Source: Phytophthora colocasiae (taxonomy: Eukaryota; Oomycota; Peronosporomycetes; Peronosporales; Peronosporaceae). Taken from it: a stretch of 64,000 nucleotides of DNA. The notes below the pieces were generated by a model. It saw nothing but the letters and a program-made list of their open reading frames with translations. It ran no database searches and was not told the DNA's origin. Both the position numbers and the translations under genes were made by a program. Of this stretch, positions 1-9,699 are shown in pieces; within the stretch, counting starts at the first letter, position 1; every line of letters begins with the position of its first letter. Location: the NCBI GenBank assembly GCA_018806915.1, contig JAGKQI010000059.1, forward strand, positions 434,001 through 498,000. Reading direction: 5' to 3'.

Positions 1-911
1 CCGGATTTCTGTGGCGAACCACATCTGCGAGTGCATATTGTTGGCCAGGCTTTCTTGCTGAACCAGATTCGGTGTATGGTTGGTGGAGCGCTAGCCGTGG
101 CAACGAAGGGCATGTCCCGCGTGGAATTTGATGCAGCTCTGTGTACGTTGCGTCTGTTGTCGTTGTGGGGCTTTTTATTCTAACATGCTATGAATATTGC
201 TACAGTGACGAACCGTATCGTACGCGTGCCAATTGCTCCGGCTGAAGGACTTGTTCTTCTTAGCAGTTCGTTCGGAGGCAAGCTTCACACCGTCTCGCTG
301 TACGAGGACCCAAATACAGCTCTTGCAAAGGAGCGGAAGGATCTGGTGCACAGAACCCTTTTGAATCACCAGGAGGACAAGGAGATGACGAGGTTCAGAG
401 AGGGAGTTATCTACACGGAAGTTGCTAGCAGCTGGAACATGGAGGAGAAGTTGGACCGCTGGCGTGCCTACCTGGAGCGCTGCTACGAGGCCAACGAACG
501 CCTCGACGAAGACGAGTTATCTGCTGCACTGTATGAACTCGACCAGTCAAAACTCGCAACCAAGAGCAGGAACCAGTCGTACATTGAGCAGAACCGCGTT
601 GGTCTTGCTGAAAAGGGTCGTCTGGGTGCTTTGTTGCCGAAGCAGTTCACTACGAAGCTCTGCGTTCGGTACAGCGTTGCACCAGGTATTTTCACGTCGG
701 ACCTGCGTCGTGCAGTGACAAGGGTAAGCTTTTCTTCGTATCTGTATTGATGGCGATAATGGTGTGCTGATGTTTGTATTGTGCACAGCATTTGAAGGCG
801 GGCAAAATTCCTCTCGACGCGGATGAAGATCAAATCCTGGCTTACATTGACGATTACGGCCCACAAAACCTCGCCGAGGAAGGTCGCAAACTGCGCCTTA
901 GCATTCGTTAA
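1..911 (+). CDS. tRNA pseudouridine synthase, TruA/PUS1 type (3' part, three exons seen)
   Basis: The 5' end lies outside the window. I read exons 1-142, 206-723 and 789-911. The first intron has a GTACGT donor and the second GTAAGC; both end in CAG, and all phases agree, giving 260 residues up to TAA. The first exon encodes the conserved FLLNQIRCMVGGAL motif of TruA/PUS1 enzymes, in the pattern GQAFLxxQIRxMVG, and the next exon continues with the family-typical VPIAPAEGLVL strand. Members isomerise uridines to pseudouridine in tRNA and some mRNAs, in nucleus or mitochondria. The catalytic Asp lies in the missing N-terminal part. After the APAEGL strand there is a charged helical region, with WNMEEKLDRWRAYLERC near its middle, and a roughly 90-residue C-terminal tail that I do not recognise. 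The family is clear; the paralogue (PUS1, PUS3 or other) is not. Confidence 0.78.
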
Positions 912-2496
912 GAGGAAGCAATAGAAAACACTTTTTTGTTGAAGTTGTCTTTAATGTAGCCATTTTCACTAAACGATCCTATTCTCTCAGCCTGAAGGGC
1001 TGAGAGTATAACGGGCTTTTTCGCCTTTAGAAACGTTTCTGTTGAACTTGGGGCCTTGCAGTTGAATTTGGGAGCAAAATTCAGGTTTTTCGGTGGTGGT
1101 AAGGTGCAGAGTGGACAGTGTTTTGTATGGCAGGTGCCTCGCATGGGACGCCTTTTGGTATTTCTGAATGTGGCAAACGTAGATAAAGCCTTCCTCGATA
1201 ATTTTGCGTGTATCTTTTCGTACCTTGTCAGTTAAACTCGGTAGTTTATCGGCTAAAGTTAATAGTACTTCAATGATATCTGTTTATCTATTAGAAACTA
1301 CACTTTGTTGAAGTGCGACGGTTCGACGGTTGCTCGAATAAGTACCACACGAATTTATCGCAAAAGTATACAAAGGCCTCCTTTTGACCAATGAGGGTCA
1401 ATTACTAAATATGGTAGTCAAACCTCTTCTCTTGAGTATGCTCTACTGACTGGGTGCTGTGGTACTGTACCATTTCTATAAAACTGATATGTACCATTTC
1501 TATAAGGCACATCAGTGCGGGAAGTAGCAGCACAGGTTCTCCCATCTCCGGGGTTGGGCGCTTGTAGAGGTGGCATTCCTGCTGCATTATGAAGACCCTC
1601 GTTGTTGTGTGCAGGATCTCGGTGTGTCACGGTGTTTTTGGTAAGAGGATGCTGCTTTAGAGCTCGCCGTTATTGTGGATCTAAACGCACTGTGGAGTAC
1701 GCTGTATTATGGGCTTTCACTACGTGACTGCAGCTATATGACTGTTTTTGCTGTGGAGGTTCATGGTGAGCGATGAGAGTTTGATTCTGGACCATGTATG
1801 CCTTGTGGAGGCATTAGGTGTTGAAGGTGTTGATTTATGGCGTAGAGCGCTGTGCTGTGGACCACCGCACGGACTCGCCGATGAAGGAGATAGTGTCATA
1901 CCGTACTCTCGTGTGCTATAACGGTGACTGTTAGTTGCTCTTGAAGCGGAAGATGTGGAAATAGGCGCTGTCAGCACTGGTTGTGATGCAACAGTTTTCA
2001 TTTGTTGGATCTGTAGACTAACGGCTGGTTGCGTGGCAGTGTGATTATTTGTGGCATGAGGTGACTTTCGAAACTCGACTCGGAGTGAAAACGAGAATGT
2101 TATCAAGCGAGTGCCGCCTAGAACACTGGCTAACAGCATCCTAAAGTTGATGGGCTACGCATTTGCAGTCAAAGAGTTCTCGGTAGGAATTCTCGGTAGG
2201 AACGCCTGTAGGTAAACGTAAGCTCTTGAAGTGCGGGGATATCTTGAACAGAAAATATTCCCAGACGTCTGGAATTCGACCAGTTGAATTACATGGCACA
2301 GTTGGCTTGACACGAATGGTTTATGAATCGGCTTTTGTTTCCACACAACAAGGCATCCACGTACACTTTGGTACCCCTGCTGGATTTCGCCTTCGACCGA
2401 AACTCAGCTTGGTACCTCCCTAGAAGTGGCGTATCTTCAGATTCTTGCCTTATAATGATCCATGTCAGAATTTAGTACAGTTTTAGTACTCCGCAA
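912..2496. other. Intergenic region, no supported gene
   Basis: About 1.6 kb between the pseudouridine synthase stop and the leader of the next gene. The longest open frame is on the minus strand at 1720-2139. It has an ATG and 139 codons, and is rich in Ser, Thr and Pro with no recognisable domain, so I do not call it a gene. There is a short imperfect direct repeat of the word tgtaccatttctataa near 1465-1505. Polyadenylation and promoter signals could not be assigned with confidence. Confidence 0.4.
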
Positions 2497-2549
2497 ATGG
2501 CGACTGTTCACGTGGGTTCGTTCTTCGTTTCGCGCCCGAGAAAGCAAAG

Positions 2550-2616
2550 GTAAGTGATAGCCCAAGATGTACTAACATCTAGCGTCTTGAAGCTCACACA
2601 AATGGTATATGTGCAG
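2550..2616 (+). other. Probable 5' leader intron
   Basis: A textbook short intron: GTAAGT donor at 2550, an ACTAAC branch-point word, and a GTGCAG acceptor ending at 2616. Splicing it places the exon 2 ATG (2617) directly after the junction. An upstream ATG at 2497 would then read into a short frame (MATVHVGS...) that stops at a TGA overlapping the main ATG, so it would act as an upstream ORF rather than as the protein start. Confidence 0.5.
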
Positions 2617-3429
2617 ATGGTGAGGTGTCCATCCCGGAAGCATTACACTGTACATGAATTAGTTCTTCTTCTTGCTATTTTGGAGGAGAGATTGCCTATT
2701 TACCCATCCGAGTGGGCAAATGTCGCTATGGAATTCACGTCTCGAAGTGGAGAAACATGGGTCAGCCGAACGACTGCTAGTTTGCGCTCCAAGTTCTCGA
2801 CACTTTGTTCCTCCCGACCGTGTTCCAAATTTTTTGCAATGCGTGTACGTGCAAAAATCGTAAAGTCTCAAATTGAGGGTCGGTACAGTTCCATGCTGCG
2901 TCGAGCCCAGATCTTACGACAAGATCACCAGTACAAACCTCCCACCTCATCTGATTCCAAAGGTCCAAGCAAATGGTGCGACGCATGCAATAGCGGTATT
3001 CCGCCCAAGACCACACGTCGCCCTACTGTAGTTCAACCTGCAGCGCCCGATCATCGATTCTCAAGATTTCGGCAATTCGTCTTGCCTCCTGCACAACCTT
3101 CCCAAATTACCCCTGTGCAAGGCAGTTCCAGAGTGTTCCATCTACCCCGGACCAATAATGACCAGGTCGACACATTCACAGGCCCTCTGCAGGCTGTGGG
3201 TCATACTGGTTACCGCCGATTTGAGTCTCCCGGAACCAGCAATCTGCCCTATATTATCGACATATTTCGCCAAATTGCAGATCTGCAAGTCAGAGCACAA
3301 CGTGATTTTGATCGCCAATGCCTCGCACGAGATGAATATGACAGGTTACAGCAGCAATGCACTCTACAGTACCAGCAACAAACGATGTCACTCCTCGCAA
3401 CGTTGGTAAAGTCAAGTCAGGCCAAATGA
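2617..3429 (+). CDS. DUF6818-type Myb/SANT-like protein
   Basis: Single open exon of 270 codons from ATG 2617 (an in-frame ATG also exists at 2602, inside the probable leader intron). Residues about 5-90 fit the SANT/Myb-like DUF6818 domain common in oomycetes: HYTVHELVLLLAILEERLP, then a Trp helix (SEWANVAMEF), a third helix with RTTASLRSKFSTL, and a basic stretch AMRVRAKIVKSQIEGRY. The middle is Pro/Ser/Gln-rich and probably disordered. The C-terminal 50 residues form a Gln-rich helix (DEYDRLQQQC...YQQQTMSLL) that may oligomerise. The family probably binds DNA or chromatin, but no target is known. Similar proteins are often amplified in oomycete genomes, sometimes close to transposons. The frame is intact. 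Confidence 0.6.
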   Translation: MVRCPSRKHYTVHELVLLLAILEERLPIYPSEWANVAMEFTSRSGETWVSRTTASLRSKFSTLCSSRPCSKFFAMRVRAKIVKSQIEGRYSSMLRRAQILRQDHQYKPPTSSDSKGPSKWCDACNSGIPPKTTRRPTVVQPAAPDHRFSRFRQFVLPPAQPSQITPVQGSSRVFHLPRTNNDQVDTFTGPLQAVGHTGYRRFESPGTSNLPYIIDIFRQIADLQVRAQRDFDRQCLARDEYDRLQQQCTLQYQQQTMSLLATLVKSSQAK

Positions 3430-3654
3430 TGGCTATTCTTACCGTAGTGAAAGATCTAGTGACAGACAACAAAGTAATACATGTACTCCCTTTGAATCGC
3501 CTGAACGGTTCCCAGCTACTGCAATACTTTGTGAGGCTGAGAGACCCTCGCGCGCACAGAAGCGCGCTACTGTCTGATTGGGCTGAATTACATCCAATCA
3601 TAAATGACATTTATCATTTTCTCCCTTTAGGCACGAATCGACTTCCTAGGAACC
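3430..3654. promoter_or_regulatory. Promoter and leader region of UFD1
   Basis: 225 bp between the DUF6818-type gene and the UFD1 start codon. It ends in a pyrimidine-rich stretch (ttatcattttctcccttta) about 30 bp before the ATG, a plausible initiator or leader region. No TATA box is obvious. Confidence 0.3.
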
Positions 3655-5239
3655 ATGGTATGCCGCAATGCTCTATTAACTGTAGGTACTCAGCAGCTAA
3701 CTTGCTACTTGATGTGACGACAGTTTGGAGGCTTCGGTGGAGACGGTAATCCTTTTGGCGTGCAGTTCAACTTTGGCGACTTCCCGCAGCGGTGCGACGT
3801 TCTGCTTCTTCGACTTTATTGGAAAAGAATACTAATCTTTAATGTTTTATGGTACAGTTTCGATGAACACTACCGCGTATACCCCGTATCGTTCTGTGAC
3901 AAGGCGCACCTGGAAGATGGCGACAAGAGTGCGTTGACAATGTGTTTTACGGTCTTCTTATGGTCACAAGACTGATGGTGTATCTGTTGTAGTTCTTTTG
4001 CCCCCTTCTGCACTGGAAACATTAGGTAAACGCATGATAGAATTACTGTGGCGTATGGGGGGATGAGGACTCATTTATTATTATTTTATGTGTCACTTCA
4101 GCTCGTCTGCATATCGAGTATCCGATGCTTTTCAAGGTGACGAATGAAGGAGTGGAGCGCTCATCGCATTGCGGAGTGTTGGAGTTTAGTGCCCCTGAAG
4201 GAAGCTGCTACATGCCTTACTGGGTAAGCTTGCTTGAATTAGAGGAAGGTTTGTTTTCTTGGTAATGGTTTTACTCTTGCATCTTCAATAGATGATGCAA
4301 AACCTTTTCGTGAAGGAAGGTGGAATCCTCAATATCCAGAACGTGTCGCTTCCAAAGGCGACATTTGTGAAACTTCGTCCACAATCACAGGACTTTCTGG
4401 ATATCTCCAATCCTCGTGCAGTGTGCGTTTGCATATGGAAGAGGTGATCAGTTGCGTATTCGCTACTGTAACTAATGCCTTCTATTGCTATGCGTAGTTT
4501 GGAGGGCTCTCTTCGGAAGTTTTCGTGCATGACAATCGGTGACACTATTTGCCTCAAGTACAATAACAAGAACTACCTACTGGACGTGCGTGAGGTCAAG
4601 CCCGCGCCTGCTGCGTGCATTATTGAAACGGATTGTGAAGTAGATTTCGAGGAGCCAGCCGACTACGTCCCTCCTGTGCCTACTTCTTCGGCTTCTACAG
4701 CTCCCCCTGCACCGCAGTCGGACGTTCCTTATGGAGGTATGCTTTTTAGTATAACTATGTGTCTCTATATTCACTTACTAATGCCCATTTGAATACAAGG
4801 CGTTCCGACCATGAAAGCGGAAGATGCCAAGCCGACTCGTGGATTTGGCGGAGGATTGCGGCTGAAGAAAAGTGGAGAAAAAAGTTCTACTGATGCAGCT
4901 GCACTTCGCGCCGCTCGCTTACGCAAGTACGAGGCGTTCCATGGCACTGGCCACTCGCTTAGTGGCAAGTCGTCCACATTCAGCGGTGCTGCCACAGGTG
5001 GTGCTCGTTTGGGAGGAAGCAGCAACGGAGGATACTCTCTGAATGGTAACTCCTCTAACAGCAATGGCAAATCTATCACAGCTTCCAAGAGGGAGCACTC
5101 AGTGGGACAGCGTCTTAATGGTGAAGCCGTGAGCCAGGCCGATGAAGAAAAGAAGGAAGAGGAAGAGGAGACGAAAGAAAATGAAGAGCACAAAAAGGGT
5201 GTTGTCCCATTTCAAGGCCAAGGCCGTCGGCTCAGATAG
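3655..5239 (+). CDS. UFD1: UFD1, ubiquitin fusion degradation protein 1
   Basis: Eight exons with consistent phases: 3655-3657, 3724-3791, 3858-3928, 3993-4025, 4102-4223, 4292-4422, 4498-4736, 4800-5239; 368 residues. Introns are 63-76 bp. UFD1 pairs with NPL4 as a cofactor of the Cdc48/p97 ATPase and helps extract polyubiquitinated proteins from the ER membrane and chromatin for proteasomal degradation. The double-psi barrel (residues about 24-190) shows the family blocks [50 protein letters not shown] and [18 protein letters not shown]. The C-terminal half is Ser/Gly/Glu-rich and ends in [11 protein letters not shown], matching the conserved FSGxGxxL-type p97-binding end. The first exon appears to be the ATG alone. 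The gene looks intact and is probably functional. Confidence 0.93.
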
Positions 5240-5369
5240 ATGTACAGTGGCAAGAAGCACAACTTTTGGCGACGAAGGTTTCAAGTTATTGAGCAGCTTA
5301 GCTCTCGTACGTAAGTGCACAAGTCGCTAATGAGACATCAATGAATCAACTTGTTACAACCTCTTCTAT

Positions 5370-6424
5370 CTATTTGTCCACAAGCGCAACTAGGACACCC
5401 GATGTGACTTTGGTTCGTCGAATTAGCCCACAGCCTTCCATATCGGTAAGATGGAACTCCAACTGAAAGGGGGAATGCTTCAGCTTTGCCTTTTTCAGCT
5501 GCTGCTCATGCATCTCCTTGTACTTGGTGCGTTTCAGCGTGTTGAAGATCAGCGATCGAGTCTTCTTAATCGCAGACACAAGCTTTCCTATCCCAGGGAC
5601 AGAAAATGAGTACGCCTCATCATCCAAACGAGTTGTTGGCAGCAAGAACCCCAGCCGTTGAATTTTCCTAGTAATTGCAATGCACACAGGTCGCAGTTAG
5701 CCTGAAATGCTTCTTACAGGATCACATTAGCACAAGACGACGTCTTGAAGACGTACCCCACCATAACTCGAATTTCTTCTTCACCAGCAGAATTGCCGCT
5801 CTCACTTATCCGCGCCAGCAATACTTTCAATGGAGCAGTAGATAATGAGGTGAGTTGCGGTAACGCTCGTCCGAATGCAGCCAACGCGTTCAATTTAGCG
5901 GAGATGATTGTGTCTCCGGGATGCTGCCGTAGTTGCCCTCGAAACATGTTCTCGTACTTCTTCACCTCGGCTACGTAGTCTTCCGAGCGCAGTATCACAG
6001 TTTCGTCCGATCCCAATGGGATCTTGAACGTCACCAACTTGCCTTCACTTTGCAGTCGATACACCTGGTAGTGGCGGCAAAGCGTAAATTAGTCAACCGT
6101 TTGTTGGAATTGGAGACGACATTAGTGCACTACATTCTGGTCGACGAAAGTCCGGTTTGGTAGCAAAGTGTATCTACAGGCTTGAAGACATTAGCAGAAG
6201 CATTGGCCAATGGAAGGGAATTGCTGCAAGACTTACAATTGGTGCCAAATGACTGCTGGCGGCAGGCTGAGTCCTGCAAAGCTATCCGAGTTGCGGTTCA
6301 TCAGCAGTTGGATGGAGGCCATAGTGTCGTCAATGAGGTTGGCAGAGATGCTCCATTCGTCATCATCAGCGCTATCACCAGCAGCCGCAGATTCCACACG
6401 CTTGCGCTTATGGCGTCGAAGCAT
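5370..6424 (-). CDS. STK19: STK19 homologue (winged-helix repair protein)
   Basis: Four exons on the minus strand: 6424-6237, 6173-6134, 6064-5757, 5667-5370. Donors are GTAAGT, GTAGTG and GTACGT, all phases agree, and the product has 277 residues. The match to metazoan STK19 runs along the whole protein: GLSLPPAVIWHQLYTLL near residue 55, the NRTFVDQNV segment after it, ILRSEDYVAEV in the second winged helix, and FSVPGIGKLVSAIKKTRS followed by RTKYKEM and a C-terminal beta segment ending SGVLVALVDK. STK19 was named as a kinase but is now seen as a DNA-binding tandem winged-helix protein acting in transcription-coupled nucleotide excision repair at stalled RNA polymerase II. The N-terminal tail is basic then acidic (RRHKRKR, DSADDDEW), suggesting a nuclear localisation signal. 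It converges with UFD1. Confidence 0.87.
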
Positions 6425-6803
6425 GTATTAGAGAGGTTTCTGTGTCAGTCCTGGTGGTCCGTTTAAGATTATTGAGGCGCGTTCTTATTTAGCGCTGCAG
6501 ATCCTTTTTGATGTATGATTGGACAAAATGAGAAGGGGGTAGGGAAATTTGCAGCGGCGACCGTGTCACAGCGCCAGGCGCGGGATGACCTCGAGCTGCA
6601 GCCTCACCGATCGGCACCAAAGTCCGCTGTTTGCCAGCAGCTACTCGCCACATGTCGTGTGAAGCGCCGCGCACCAACAATTTTTCGCTTGCAGTGGACA
6701 CGCGTACGATCGTATGAGGCTCTCGCGGCCATTCACCTGCAGCCAGTGTTTGTTGGAGCTCGGCATTTGTAGAGCCATTAACATTTGTGCATTGTGTTCG
6801 ACA
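6425..6803. promoter_or_regulatory. Region upstream of STK19, between it and a divergent ORF
   Basis: 380 bp between the STK19 start codon and the plus-strand ATG at 6804. It must hold the STK19 promoter. The open frames here overlap on both strands and show no domain. No TATA box or clear initiator can be named with confidence. Confidence 0.3.
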
Positions 6804-7087
6804 TGAGCGAAACCAGCATTCTCGCTGTGCTAGATTCGTTCCCGTCGGTCGGGAGTGAGCATGCGCTGCGCAGCGCGTTATCGGGTTACTTGTCCAAGGA
6901 TCTTCGGACAGCATGCTCGAGCCTTCGCATTCAGCCGCAGGGAAAAGCTCGATCGACTCTCAACAACAAAGCTGGCTACATTACGGTGCTGTATGAGTAC
7001 TGGGAGGCTCGGCGTGATGGTGTTTGTCGCAAAGTCGGTGCAACTTTTACCGCGGTGCAGGGGCGTACAGTGAGCCTGGAAGTGTGA
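6804..7087 (+). pseudogene. N-terminal part of an oomycete repeat-family gene, cut by an LTR
   Basis: ATG at 6804 (MSETSILAVLDSF...), 94 codons. The last codons and stop lie at or just inside the edge of the LTR-like sequence that starts here. The segment LSKDLRTACSSLRIQ followed by KARSTLNNKAGYITVLYEYW looks like a small helix-turn-helix/SAP-like module. I think its continuation is the remnant at 9115-9687, on the other side of the inserted LTR sequences, because oomycete genomes contain a repeated family with such an N-terminus followed by an FWxxVxAAF...SGTHxSDFFDFCxGK region. That join is inference. No function is known for the family. Confidence 0.4.
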
Positions 7088-8885
7088 CTACCGGTAGTGA
7101 TACCAGAGTCGCACAGCAAGGTGGGCGTGTGTTACCTTGTGCTGTCCTCGTAGGTTCGTTGTCTTGGTAATGAGACCCTCGCCGGGGTCGTGAGAGTGTG
7201 TGAGAGAGTGGCGTAGACCGTCGGATGTCCTTCTGGTCCTCACAGGAGCGCTTGTGAGTCGAACGTCTTCCGGTGAACACTTGTGTACGCCGGAGATTTC
7301 TGAAGGCAAAAGAGAAATTAATACAATGGGAAGTCCTGTCACTAGACTTCCGAGATAACCGCAATATAGAGTTCCGATATACAAATATGTAGCTGCTCTT
7401 ATTCTTTCCTGGCCCTTGAGCAGTGGGCTAGTTCTCCAGGTCAACTTGGGAAATGTTCACCAGACACCTGGTCGTCTGGTATTCCCGTAACTTTCGCGCA
7501 CCACCCTCTAATATATAGAGGGAAAATAAACCAATACACTATCGGTTATATATAACAGTCTACCGAGCGTCCTGAGAGCGACTGTCTAGCTCCCAGAACC
7601 TGTCCAAACGTACAATATGAAATGGGCTACCGCTAGAGACAAGACAAACGACCCAACAAGTAAATGGAATAGGTGGGTTCTCTCAGGTCTCTACGTTACG
7701 CTGATCTCCACCTAAAGGGGCTTGATAGGTGAGGGATCACACGACTCAAAGCTTTGTCGTGGCCTAATACTTACAAGAAGCAGCAGGCAGATGAACTCGT
7801 CGCAACAAAGCAAATCAAACTTGTTTGTGACAGGGTAAATTGAACTCTGGTTATCTATCTCGTATCTCTCTGTCTTCTGTCTTCCATATTCTCATGTACA
7901 CTTGGTCTCAGTATAACTCAGGAATCTTCACTTGGGCTCACTATGGTAGTCGATGCTGCAGAGCTTGTCGAGTCGACACTTCATGATGTCATTACAGGGA
8001 TGAGCAGGTTGCGTTTCACTTGATTGCGTGAGGTCGTGTTGGGTACACTTGGTTTCAGTATGGGGTGGACTTCCGAGTGTCAGAGTCTTGGTACATGTAT
8101 CCTGTTCGTCAGGGTCTGGAATCATGTACGTCGGAGGCATGTTCATCGGAACCATGTACTCCGAAATCATGTACATCAGAGTCGTAATACCAGAGTCGTG
8201 ACACTTGGGTCTGATCATCGGAGTCTTGTACGTCGGAGTCTGTTCATCGGAAACTGGTAATGTCTGGAATATTGCTTGTATAAGCCGGACACATCAGACT
8301 TGTGTTACCAGAATCATGTTCGTCAGACTCATGTACGTCGGACTCATGTTCGTCAGACTTCATGGTGTGATATCAGAGTTTCCATGCGTGATACCAGAAA
8401 TCCATGAGTGTTTTCAGGGTGCGGAGCACGTATGCTACAACGCACGAAGTCCAATTAGGGTATGCGCGGGGTGCGCTACGTTCGGTGCGCGATACTTGGT
8501 ATCTTGTGGGTATAATTATATTCCTTGAACCATCATCGTCACACAGGACGGCAACAGGATGAGGTCTCTCAGAGATACGTTCTTCTGAGAGACTTTCTGC
8601 CAACCTTTAGGCACTCATCGTCGGGGAAAGTCCGGTGATCAGACTGTTGTTGTCTCTCGGAGTTTGTGCACTTTTCCGAGGAACACTTCTGATCTCTTGG
8701 GCCCCTTTGCAGTACAGGTGAAGGTTAATATATATACAGCGGTTTTCTTCCACAGATCCATCATATTGTCGCACGGGACATAACTCGTCCCGCGTCCCCC
8801 TTTCTCCCAGTGTCCACCATACATCCAATCACATCACAGCGTAACGGCCACATTCCACTCGAAAATCGTAATTAACAGCATGTCA
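7084..8885. mobile_element. Solo LTR related to element A (diverged)
   Basis: Colinear with the LTRs at 17978-19662 and 33446-35109 and in the same orientation, but clearly diverged. Shared blocks include ttcgttgtctt followed by tgagaccctcgccgg (7152-7182), the box accaccctctaatatata near 7500, the ctaccgctagagacaa block near 7630 and the terminal catgtca at 8879-8885. No internal retrotransposon sequence adjoins it, so it is a solo LTR. The left edge is approximate and I could not find a matching target duplication. Open frames inside it (for example 7928-8218, 8024-8260, 8607-8828) are incidental. Confidence 0.7.
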
Positions 8886-8998
8886 TGTTGTTGTCACCGC
8901 TGACGACCCGCCGACGCCGGACAAACCATCAGCTTCCACCCGTCGGACAAAGCACTGTTTTTTTTTCGTTTGGTGAATGTGATTTTCAGCGAAAACTT

Positions 8999-9098
8999 CT
9001 GTGGTGGAGCGGATCTGGCCAAAATCTGGTTGAGGCCGATCGCGATCGCCACTTGCGCCCAGACACCGACTAACGGAGGGGGTCCCCCGATGATCCGC
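8999..9098. mobile_element. 100-bp terminal fragment of a C-type LTR
   Basis: Nearly identical (one mismatch noticed) to the first 100 bp of the element C LTR at 60167-60266, from tgtggtggagcggatctggc to the gtcccccgatgatccg block, and then it diverges abruptly. It lies 113 bp after the end of the solo A-type LTR. A more diverged copy sits inverted at 10957-11056. Confidence 0.75.
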
Positions 9099-9114
9099 TG
9101 CTCGGCTTCATGAA

Positions 9115-9687
9115 ATGGATGCGAATCCATCACGTCACGCACTAGATGTAGGTGCTGTCAATGCCTACAATGACTTCTGGCAGGACGTTGAAGCTGCATT
9201 CGCGTCCAATACCTCGGAATATGACTCACTGGTATTGGATCGGTCGGAATATGTTGGCATTACTCCCAGCCTCGCGTCTCCGCATAATGCTGTGAAACTA
9301 CGTGCGATGTGGCGATTGGTGATTGGGTACGGGCAGCTACACTACGAGTTTGGCAAATTCGCGCCAGCCTGGAACTCACACTAGTGACTTTTTCGACTTC
9401 TGCGCTGGCAAACTTGAGGCGCTCTACTTGCATGACTGGCTTAAGCGACGACCGTCCATGCTATCCACGGTGGAGCGAAAGCTGCCTAAGAGTGCTCGAT
9501 TAGATACACTTGACGATAGCAGCGTGCACAGGACCGTAACGCGTCCACTCCGGCGAAGAAAAGGCTTAAAGTGCCGGATCGTATTGCTGACATACTGGAA
9601 AACCAGCACAGTATTGAACGAGTGCCAATTATCAGGGGTACTGAAAATGCTATTGTTATTGTGTTCGAGGATGCAGCAATAAAATAA
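9115..9687 (+). pseudogene. Frameshifted remnant of an oomycete repeat-family gene (C-terminal part)
   Basis: The frame starting at 9115 encodes NAYNDFWQDVEAAFAS, then SEYDSLVLDRSEYVGI and KLRAMWRLVIGYGQL. Near 9345-9380 the reading frame shifts to one encoding TSDFFDFCAGKLEALYLHDW and RRPSMLSTVERKLPKSARL, and near 9545 it shifts again to PAKKRLKVPDRIADILENQ, ending at TAA 9685-9687. The pattern (FWxxV.AAF, a Trp-rich middle, SDFFxFCxGK, an ILxxI tail) is that of a repetitive oomycete gene family of unknown function. At least two indels show it is dead. It is probably the downstream half of the gene starting at 6804. Confidence 0.45.
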
Positions 9688-9699
9688 CTTCACATATCT

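Noticed and set aside
1720..2139. 139-codon minus-strand ORF
   Set aside because: Low-complexity Ser/Thr composition, no domain, no splice context. Kept only as a remark in the intergenic entry.
6489..6914. Minus-strand open frame of 141 codons upstream of STK19
   Set aside because: No ATG-based coding pattern or domain, rich in Arg/Ser/Thr as expected of shadow frames, and it overlaps the plus-strand ORF and the STK19 promoter.
7928..8828. Several open frames inside the solo LTR
   Set aside because: LTRs of A and B have frames at the equivalent places with different, frame-shifted sequence; no domain.
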